This document shows positions 50,701 to 61,383 of a stretch of DNA of 64,000 bases, piece after piece. A program made the translations under genes and the position numbers. Under the pieces are notes generated by a model. That model had not been told where the DNA came from, did not search any database, and worked only from the letters and a program-made list of their open reading frames with translations. Position 1 is the first letter of the stretch, and each line of letters starts with the position of its first letter. Source of the stretch: Symsagittifera roscoffensis (Eukaryota; Xenacoelomorpha; Acoela; Convolutidae); contig NC_087071.1 in the NCBI RefSeq assembly GCF_963678635.1, forward strand, positions 15,873,613 through 15,937,612, in the 5' to 3' direction.

Positions 50701-53700
50701 TTACGACAAAAATTGATGTGATTAAAGTTTTCTGGTTTTTTTTTTGAAATTTTCTTTTCTCATTCTTCCAAAAAAAATTTTATGATTAGAAAAAAGCAGA
50801 ATTTCAGAGATAAATAGTACGGAGTTTCATGACAAGAATTTTTGGTGCATTGAAGCCACCAGCGGATTTGGGGGGTGCGGGCAGGGGCGGACGCCTACTT
50901 TCTCATCAGGGATTCGACCACCTGCTGACCCAAAGGGTCCCCCCTTTGTATCATTTTGAGTTATCCTTTTTTGACTGGCACTACATTTTTTTAAAGGCGC
51001 TTTGAGTGCTAATTTACACTAATTTTGAGGTGGGAGGGCTCCAAAAAACAAAATTTTTTTGGTCAAAATTTGACAAAAAAATGCATGAAAACGACTCTTT
51101 GGCTTGTTTGTTCAGAATTCTTTTTTGAAAATCCACTACCCCTCTCGAGAAAATCCTAGATCCGCCCCTGATTGAAGCTAAGCTGCTATCGTTGCCAAAG
51201 GCTTAACAATATGTGTGGTATGTCAAATAACAAAAACATAACACTGTTGAGTTGAAATAACTAGGTTACAACAAGCCCTAAGTCTTACCTGGTGAATCGA
51301 ACTTGCACAAATGTTCTCTTTCGAAAGCATTGTCGAAGTTTGTTTCAGAAATGCAGCGCAATCCTTTCGCAGTTTGCAAATCTTTTGTAGTTTTGATGGA
51401 ACAATCTCCAGTAGTTTTATTTCGTTCAAAGTAGCTACAAGCACGTGTTTGATTGACGCGCAGTTTTCCACAAAGTTTTGTTTGAAATGATTCGCAGGGA
51501 GGCTGCCATGAGCTCATGAAGGGTTCAAGTTTTTCATGCTCCATGTCTTTCGATGTGATGATACCTAAAAATCAAATTGGATATCAATAGTATGTCTTTT
51601 CTATTTTAGCCCCCACGTAGAAAGCAAATTCAAGTATTGTTTCAGAATTGTTTTTTTTTACATTTATGGCTGACTATATTTAATGGGTGTGAATCTATAA
51701 TGGGAAAGAAGGTCATTTCGGTTTTACACCCCCCATCCCCACCCTTAATGATTAAATTTGGCAATTCAAATTTCGAATTGAAATTTAAAGCGCGAAATTG
51801 AGTAAAACTAAATACCACTCGCGTGCAGTCAGCAGCTGCTCGATTAGAAAACTTAGTGATACATTTGACACCTACCCTTAATGAATAAATTTGGCAATTC
51901 AAATTTCGAATTGAAAATTAAATCGCGAAAGCGAGTAAAACTAAATACCACTCGCGTGCAGTCAGCAGCTGCTCGATTAGAAAACCTAGTGATAAATTTG
52001 ACATATATTTGTTTCCTAATCGAGCAGCTGCTAATTGCACGTAAGTGGTTTTTGAATTGTTTGTTTCACTCGCTTTCGCGCTTTCAATTTCAACCCAACA
52101 TTTGAATTGCCAAAATTATTCATTTAGGTGTATTACCGAAAAGATCCGGAAAAGACGCTGTGATTGGAATTTTATGTAAAATTTGATGAAACCGTTACAA
52201 ATCGACCCAAGGACGGTAAAACAAACACTAAAACTCTCGCCAAAAAAAAATAAAAACTATTTTATTGCTACATAGACCTTAAAAGGCAGTATGAACATTC
52301 AGGGCTTCAGCCTGATAGGAGCAGTCTTGTTTCAGTTTCTCATCCCCCGACTCAGAAAAATTAAAAAAGAGGAAGCTGTTCAAAAATTGTTCACATGACA
52401 GTTTGCTTGTTTGTAAAAATGAAACAGTTTGTTCACCTGTTCACGCTGACATGTTTTGAAGCAGTTTCTAATTTGTATAGTCATTTTAAATATATATCCA
52501 TATACTGAATTTTCATATATTAAACTTCAGAAAACATCAGGGGGTGACTTTAAAATAGCCCAAAATTGTAGTTGTGCTGCCAGATAAAATTGTGAGTTAG
52601 TTTTATCTGTTCACGGTTAAAATCTTAATGTTGTTGCTGCAATTTCTTTCAAAGCCAAAATCAACTCTCTTGCAACCCGAAGCCAAAACTTGGTCTCGCT
52701 AACGACTTAGCTATAAATTGAGTTTGGTTTAAAATTACTGCGTTAATTCTAAGCTGAATTGTAGAATTGAATTGTAGAAATAAGTTAAAATTCAGGTTTA
52801 TTTGAGATCATAAAAAACGCTCCGAAAATCACATTGTTTCATCGAATACAAGTTTCCGAAACGAAACAAATCATGGAGTCATGGAAACCCTGTTTGTTGC
52901 TGTTTAAACCAAATCACGCCGATTACATCATGCTCACGGATCACTTTGTTGAATAGTTTTGAAAAAACGGCCTTCCCTTGTGAAAATTGTAGATCCGCCC
53001 CTGTGGGTAGCAATACCTTCGAATAAAACAATTGCGGATTTTTTTAATAAGAAAAAGCGGTTGCAAGAAAAACGAAACAAAAATTGAGCTTCAAAACTTC
53101 ATATAAATGTCCTATGAAATGTAAATGGAATGCAATGAATCTCAATTTCCGACATATGATTATGCTTACGCTGAAATGTGACTTCACATAAAAAAAATAA
53201 AATTTACAAAAAATAAAGTGGGTATTCAAAAAAATTTCGAAAGAAACAAGTGATTTTACATGTTCGGACGTGTGAATTACATGTGATACGCAATGTATCC
53301 CGAGGTTCTAATACAGCTGACAAACATGTGAAATTACGTTTTTTTTGCGTAACATTACGAAACCAAACTGTGCATTCTGTGCATTGTATGCGGATTCCAC
53401 AACAGGCCAAACTCAGATTTTTCGCGGAGTCCGCAACAATGCTACTTTTATTTGATTTTACTTGCTGTTTTGGTTTCCACAAACAAATACTTAAAACACT
53501 GTAACACTCCAAGTTGATCCAAAAAAGCGAATTTTTGGAATCCGCAACCGTATTTGCGGAATCCAAAACAGTTTGGGGATTCCACAAACGAATTAGAAGA
53601 CATATGTATAGTTAAATTGAGCTGTTGCTCAACCCGCAACTGTAAGTTGAATCCGCAAATTGTAAGTGGAATCCACAAATTGTAAGTGGAATCCGAATTT

Positions 53701-56700
53701 TGTTGCTGATTCTGTTTACGTATATTTATTTATGTAGAGTGGCGTTTCAAAATATATCTTTTTTTTTAGTGGGTGGTCACCAGAAAATTCAATCTCAATT
53801 ACTACATTGATAAACTACCGGTTGAAGTACCAAACGTTTCAATTTGAACTCACTTCACATATATGCCCCATGAATTCACCAGAATCGGAATGTAAGAGAT
53901 CACTATTTGGGATTGATGCAATTCCAATTACTGACCTAATTCGGGGATATGTTGTGCGTTGTGATCCAAAACACAAAAAATTAGGTGTTTTGTTGATTCG
54001 GTGTTGTGCTTCCAAAACCAGTTTTTGGGATTAATGCAACTCCAATTACTGATCTAATTCGACAATTTGCTGTGCGTTTTGTTTCCAAATCACAACTTAT
54101 TTGAAGTTGTGCTTCCAAAACCAGCATTTGGGACTGATGCACTCACAAATAATGGCCTAATTTGGCGATATTCTGTGCGTTGTAATTCCAAACAATCTCA
54201 ACCCAATTACTCCAAATGTTGAATTTATTCGGTGTTGTGTGTTTCAAAATACTAAAAAGTGACATCCATCGATTTAGTTGACCAATATTTTGAGAATTGT
54301 TTGTGAGATCCGCTGATAAGTCCATGCTTTTAAATTCAGCATTGCTATAGGTAAGAATTCCAGATCTAGCGTTTAATTGTTCATATGCAAATTCAGTAAT
54401 AAACAAAATTCGGAATCCAATTACATTTGCGAAATCCAGAGCAGCTAGCTAAATTAGCTTGATGCGGAAGCCACGACACAATAAACTTACAGAATTTACG
54501 TTACAGGTTTTAGTAAGCGGAATCCAGGGAAGTTTTGTAAATGGAATCCACTTACATTTTGGAACAAGTTCAAATATTTGTCTATGGATTCCAGGAACTT
54601 ACAGACATAAAATTTTGCGCCTGTCCCGTGCACAGTTTGGCCTCGTCAGGAAAAATTCATATTCGTTTTTTAGAGTGTAGAAACAAAGGCACTCCAATCA
54701 CTAGCATTCCGCCGCCACTTTTTTCAAAAGTTGGATTCAAGAGACTTTCATTGGTGAATTAATTTGGCAAACGATATTTTTACGGAAAATTAGAACACAC
54801 AAAGAAAAAAATAATCTTTGTGTCCACCCTAGACTCCCCTCACTTTTCCGCCACTATCTGAGAAAATTAGCTTGTTGTATGAGGTGGCATGTTGACTAGT
54901 TAATTCTATTGCAAAAATAAATTGACATAAAGGCTACGGCTTGCAATATTTTGACTCAATATAAATTGTAGAGCAACACAAAAAATCAATACTGTTTGTT
55001 CCGAGTTTTGTAACGATAGTAACGGAATACTTGTGCTCGAAGTGATTTTTTTTTCGGACAGATTTCGACTATTTAACTAAGAATTTTTGAAAGAATGTTT
55101 TTTATATATCAAAAATATGTTGTCAGTATGCCGAAAATGTTGTTCTAAAAATTAAAAAGAGATTTTTTCTAAAATCATTTCCCAGAAAGGTATGAGGATT
55201 TCAAAAACGCCAATAAGGCCAAATTAGGACATTTAGCGCGCTATATATTTCGCGCTATTAACGCTTCAGCCGAGATTTAATAACTCAAATCGGTTGAAAC
55301 AGGCTATTTGTCATAAATTTTACGTTATTAGAAGAAAAATGTAACATGTCGTGTGAGAATTGATTAAACAAATTCAAAATTTTTATAACTTTTTTTTCTT
55401 TTTTTTTTGAAAAAAATCGTTGTTTTTTTTTTTAAATTAATGCTTCATAGACAATTAAAGACATTCGGAACGCTCCCGGCTTCGCTCTGATACAAGCAGT
55501 TTGATCTCAGTTTTGCTTCAAGCTTACAAATGCACAGAGAGTCATATAAATTTTGTTTCCTGTGCAGTGGTTTCCCAATTCCTCTAGTGCCCTCTACCTC
55601 CGTAAAAACACAAATAAGGCTAATTAAAGATTAGAGAATGCATTTTGGAAGATGGCAAAGTCTCTTCATTTTTTTTGGTCGGCATGTTTCATCACTTCTT
55701 AAAAGAAGCACAGTTATTAATTTAGGCTAATTTAGGCTTCTTAAAAGAACTGCTGTACTTAATTTAAAAAGTTAGGCTTCGGAGTTTCTCCGAAAATAGA
55801 ATCAACAGTTATTCAAAACTTAGAGTTTTTCTTTTTTTCCTCGTCAAGCAGGTTAGGGCTTGTTCAAAAAATAGATTAAGTGCTATCAAATTGTGCTATA
55901 AACTACGATATATTTTTCAATAAATATTGAACGAAATTTTGAACAACTTTTTTTTTTGAATTAAAAAAACATGTTGAAAACTTATAAAAGTTGCTTGGAA
56001 TTACTGAAAATTTAACAATAAGCACCTAGATTTGTAATTTAAAAAAATTTTGAAGCCATTTCGAAAGCAAAAAAAATCATATTTTTTTTTCTACTTGTTT
56101 TGCGGTAATTCAAGTAAAAGGAGTCACTCATTTATCCTCATGACCTTTTAACTATGGAATTTTAAATACCTGTTTTCGAAATTACTTGGTGGAAAAAACT
56201 TCCTAATTGAAAATTGTGCCACTTTCTCCAAAACAATTCTTCATTTATACTCAAATCCACTTCTTAACTTTACGCGATTTATGAACAAATATCGTACCTA
56301 TATTCAATTTACGTATATAAACCTGTCGTACCTATTATTCAATTTAAGTATATAAAATTTTCAATTTACAACCAATCACTGATCGAATATCTGATAAGCA
56401 ACTCTTATCATTTTTTCCATCCCAAATTTACAGAAGTTGCGTGAGATAATTTTATGTAACAAAAATTGATTCGACAAAAAACGATTTGTGTTTATTTTCA
56501 TTTAAACTCTAATTAAATAGATCTGATTTTTAAACCATCGATTTAGCTGTATCTTTTTAGTTATCGATTTATTTGTGTTTAAGCCGTTCATCTAGCAGTG
56601 TCTATGAAGCTGTCTATTCACATCTTCCTTTCAGCTCTTTGTTAGATTTTAAAAAATTCAGCTGATTTTTTTGTTCTCAAATTTATTCGTGCAGAAGTGC

Positions 56701-59700
56701 TTGGGCCGAGGTGCTTGATTTAGGTTTGGACTTAATCGGCTAAAAAACGGTATTTTTCGACCGTCTCGACCAAATTTTGTATGTTTTGATTTTCTCTACC
56801 GAATTTTGGTCTGTTTCGACTTTCTCGACCCAACAAAAACAAACAAAAATGTTCGACTTTTTTCGACCCAGCTCTGATAAGTTTTGACTTTTTCGACCAA
56901 AATTCGTTATCGTTAGATTTTCTCGACTTTGTCGAACGGCATTTCAAAAAGATTTTGTTTGTTCGACACCGCATAAATGTTTCGACTTTCTCACCCACAA
57001 AAGGTTATGTTTCGTCCCTCTCGACTTTCTCGAATAAGAAGATTTTCCATTTATTACTTCATCCATCAATTGTTTGGTTCAGGTGGTGTGACTAACTATG
57101 TAATGTGTATGATCATACCATCATAGAATTTCTTTAGCATAGATCTACTTTAAGCCTCCTGAAAGATGATTTTTTTCTACCTAAAATTATTTTTCCAACA
57201 CTTATTTTGGTGAAATTTTTAAGGTTTATAAGAAACCTATACATCTATCAATGTCACTTCCTAAATTAAGCATTTTAATAATCGAACTTGATTGGTTAAT
57301 AACCGTTTTGAATTGAACTCAAGGTGGTAGGGCAGTATATCGATGTATCAGTAAACCAAAAACGGGCGGACCAGATCAGTAAACTGAAAATTCAAGATTC
57401 AATTACATAATCACATGCGCTATAACTGAGAATTTTACAAAATGACCAATTTTTTCCTCAAAAGAAAAATTAAATTAAAACATTAAATAAAATAACTCTT
57501 TATAAGCGCCTCATAATTTCAAAGTTATTGGTCTAGCACAAGAAACTTCTAATCTATAAATCTTTAATTCCGAAAATGATGTCATTATTACGTAAATCGG
57601 TAATGTTTTGACACATCTGTTTACTGTTGGCACCCCGAATTCAAATCGATCGAAAAGATTTTTTTTCAGTGCGCGAAGTTAAATGATAGGTTAAAAACCC
57701 TAAACTGGTCAGTCAGTGGAAGCGGAACGTTGTCCTGATGCCAAATTTCCTGATACCTCGAAATCATATCAAGTTTCGTGTGGTTAAATAATTTCATGGG
57801 AGAAAACAAATTTTCCAAACATTTTTGTCGCTAATGTCGTTCAATTGGACAAAAATGTCCAGCTACACAGTTGATGGTGTTATATAAGTGTTTAAAAATA
57901 TTCATCGAGCGGCAACTAAGCCGAAAACAATTGGGTAAGCGCCCCTTGAGCCGAAAAAAAACTACGTTAAATAATTTACCTTGGTCATTGGGGACAACCA
58001 CAGTAACTTCTGAATCAGAATTGCATTGAATCTCCCGTTCAAAAACCACACCATTTGTGACATTTGGGTCACAACGCAGAGTATTTGCCAAGCTTCGTTC
58101 TCTCGTTTTTCGTCGGTAGCAGTCACCTTGCAGGGTTGTTCACAGTTACATTGCAATTTAATTGAATGCTATCTCAAATTTTGTATGTGAAAACTATTGA
58201 TTAAATCATTTACGTCAATTTTTTGCCCGCCTAGCACCCCTCGCATCCAAGTTGAACACAAAAAACGAAAACGTTGCCTGCAAAAATATACTATATCAGT
58301 TATGTCAATTTTTGTCCAATTCAGGCTGAATTTATTGGAAGAGGTTATCACTCAATGGGTGGCTCTATTCCTTTTTTTTACTACATCAATTTTCTGCCGA
58401 ACAAATCTTAACTTCTTAAACCTTTGAATATCAATTTTGAGGGGCAACCACGCGACGAATAAGGCACTTTATTGATCAAACTTTTCTTATGGTACCAAAT
58501 TGTATCGTTTAGTCTGTTTTTTGTCACATTGCCTTGTTATTTCAAACTTTTGCAAATTAGGGTCATTTTAGTGTTTGCAGAGAGCACGGAAAATGAAATC
58601 GGTCAAGCAATAAAGTTCCGAAAATCCTTTGCCCTCAATAAAAATCTATATCTGCACGTGCCGATTATTGTAAAAATGACAGACTGACTAACTAAACTAT
58701 TAGTGTGTTTTTCTGTGATCTATTGTCATAAAACAAGTCGTTACATCGTAATACGGATTTTTTTGAGGAAAAAGAAGATCCTCAATTACAATTATTTGAT
58801 TTCAATCGTAATATTTCCTTTTTCTAAATTTCAAATAAATTTTTCAAAAATCCTCTCCTCGAAACTATAGTCTCCTCATAATAGAAAATCACTGTCTTAA
58901 GAGCTTTCTTTTCTTTTCGATCTACTAAAGAATCACCCCACCCTCTATGGAATCTACTGAAGAATTGTCACCCCTATAAATAAAAGCAGTAATCAGCACT
59001 ATATTCGGCACACGTTAGATTTCTAAATGCATTCTAACGCGCCAAAAACGCGTAAAATTTATTTAACTTAGCATGTAACTTATAAACTTTTACATCGCAT
59101 GTACCTTCTTTTTTGAAAACGGCTCGGGATAATTATTAAGTAAGGTTATTTATAAATCTACTTACTTATCTACTTAGTAAGTTTAACTTATATATCTACT
59201 TAGCATGTACCTTCTTTCTTGAAAACGGCTCGGGCCAATTTTTAAGTAAGGTTAATTTTTGAATAATAGACTGGCGGGCAATAATGGGAAACTTTTTTTT
59301 CGTTTTTGATTTTGTTTTGAACGCCAAGTGTCCTCACCTGTGACTCCGTCTCGTGCGTAAAACTCACAACTTCTCGATTGTTTGAAACGGAGGCTTCCAC
59401 AGAAAGTTATGTTGTAGATGTTACATCCAGGATCCCACTGTGTCATTTGTGCTGTATAATCCTCGACAGCCGCGCTATTGTCCATTTTAGTCTTATCTAC
59501 AAAATTATACAGTTTTGTTTTGTGAAATGACAACTCGTAATAGACGACAATTCGTAACAGTAGATAAAGCGGGTAACACTGATTCACGCGCAATATTCCT
59601 CACGTACCAGAGGCAAGCGCAACAGATTGAAGCTGAGCAAGCGTATTCTACTTGTCAGTGCCTCGGTACGAATTGTCGCCCTACCGTTTCACTGCACTGT

Positions 59701-61335
59701 CCCCCTTCTTTTCAAGGCAATGTATCCACACGGAGAGGAACAATATACGAGCTGTTCGAATAATTACAAAGATTGATCTGCTGCTGTGATCCTGCTTAAG
59801 AACTACATTCATTTATATGGTTTTTTTTGGGCTGGGTAAAATTGCTGCACCCTCAAGCAACGAGCACGGTTCTTGGCGATCCTTAAACAAGGGGCCTCTG
59901 ACTGAGAGTCAGAAACGTAACCACTTCAAAACCTCTCTTAATTTCGAAACAGATCTTTTTGTAGTTTTTTTTCACATAGCAAAAGCTAACTACTAATTTT
60001 TTGATCAAACAATCATGATTTAACTATCATGACTTGTTTTTGCTGTTTTTCAAAAAATATTAAGTATTGGGGTTTTTCACTCAATACAAGATCAAACTGA
60101 TTCTTTTGGATGCAAGAAAAAGTTCGACTGAATTTAAAAAATTGAGTATTGTTCTTTTCCCCTTTATCCTCAAAAACTACTTTTTATAGGTAACTTTTCA
60201 AAATTTGTGAAATAAATTATCGCAGAAACTTAAGCATCTTTGATGTTTGTATGCAACGCTAGAGACAGATCATCACCCGGTGGAAACAGATACCGTTTTA
60301 CATGTCACCTTCACAAGTAAAACTATTGCTAAATAATAGCAACCAATAGCAGCAACATTGCTACATTAAATTGAGCATACTCCATTTTCATTATTCTGTG
60401 GTGTTTATTAAGGTATTTGTAGTTACTGGTTTGGCTAAAAAAAGTAGTACGGAAAAACGTTAGGTTTGCAATTTAGCGATCAATTCGGCTGATTTAAGCG
60501 CCCCGAGATGGTGGAATCCCTCATAAGCGAAGGACCGATTGCGCGAAAATAAAAATCAGCCAATCAGATTTTGTTAATCTAAAACTTGGAAAGAAAGTCC
60601 ACATTTAAAGGGATTGAATATTGATACTCGCCGAATATAAAAACGGCAGAAATGTGCAAAATTTTCAAAAATTCACTGACCGCCGCCGAATTGGAACAGA
60701 TGTTATATTTCAAGGGTTTCTTTATGAAAGAAGCGATAAATTGCTTCATTCAGTTCATTTTAATTGAATGGTAATAGCTTTTTATTTTCAAAAATTAAAT
60801 TTTGGCTGATTTTGTTTTCGTTTTTTTGCTCACGAGTTTTTTTGCTCATTCGTTGCTTCGCGCATGAGAATACTTCCCCCCCCCGCCCGCTGATGACTAA
60901 AAACGCTTGTCATTAAATATCCTACATAGAAAAATGCTTGCCTTAAAATTCATATATGCAATCTTTGGGTTACTCAAATGAATACAAAAATTGAAAAATA
61001 AGATCATTTTTAAGTGGCTTAAAAATCTAAGTAATATTTTCGAAAATGTGGAAAAAAATGTATTGTTTTTTCAGTTGCACAATTTTGGTGTTTTCGTTTG
61101 AACATCGTCTGGTAGCTATTGAATGCAAAACTTCTACAGTTTTAACTAGTTTATTTTCTGAACAAAATGGGTACTGAAGCCAATTGTGTATGACATCAAA
61201 TTTGTAACTGTAGACTCAGATTTGTAAGGTAAGCTTAAATCTTTTACAGAAAAAACCAGAAGGATTTTCATTCGCTGTGTTTTTCAAAGTTGAAGAAAGT
61301 TATCGACCAGCGATTATTTTTGGTGGGGGCGGACG

Positions 61336-61383
<48 letters not shown>

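Larger units (their letters stand above)
49099..51288 (-). other. Intron with a direct repeat and a MITE
   Basis: Between modules 3 and 4. Contains an 80-base direct repeat (50206 and 50492) and a reverse family A MITE (50882..51170), whose end lies about 120 bases below the module 3 donor. Confidence 0.5.
51565..57979 (-). other. Intron (6.4 kb) with several local repeats
   Basis: Between modules 2 and 3. Contains a two-direct-plus-one-inverted repeat (51750..52135), family B pieces (52268..52340, 54990..55515), a MITE end (52960..53002), ggaatccgcaa-type and 107-bp repeats (53250..54560) and a TCGACTTTCTCGACC tract (56745..57040). No exon was recognised. Confidence 0.5.

Noticed and set aside
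56732-56998. Lys/Arg/Ser-rich minus-strand frame
   Set aside because: It is produced by the TCGACTTTCTCGACC tandem words.
58127-58156. Apparent coding start CNCEQPC for the second half of module 2, needing a GC acceptor and a one-base deletion
   Set aside because: A normal AG acceptor at 58127 puts the frame right and gives the exact family cysteine spacing, so no odd splice or frameshift is needed.
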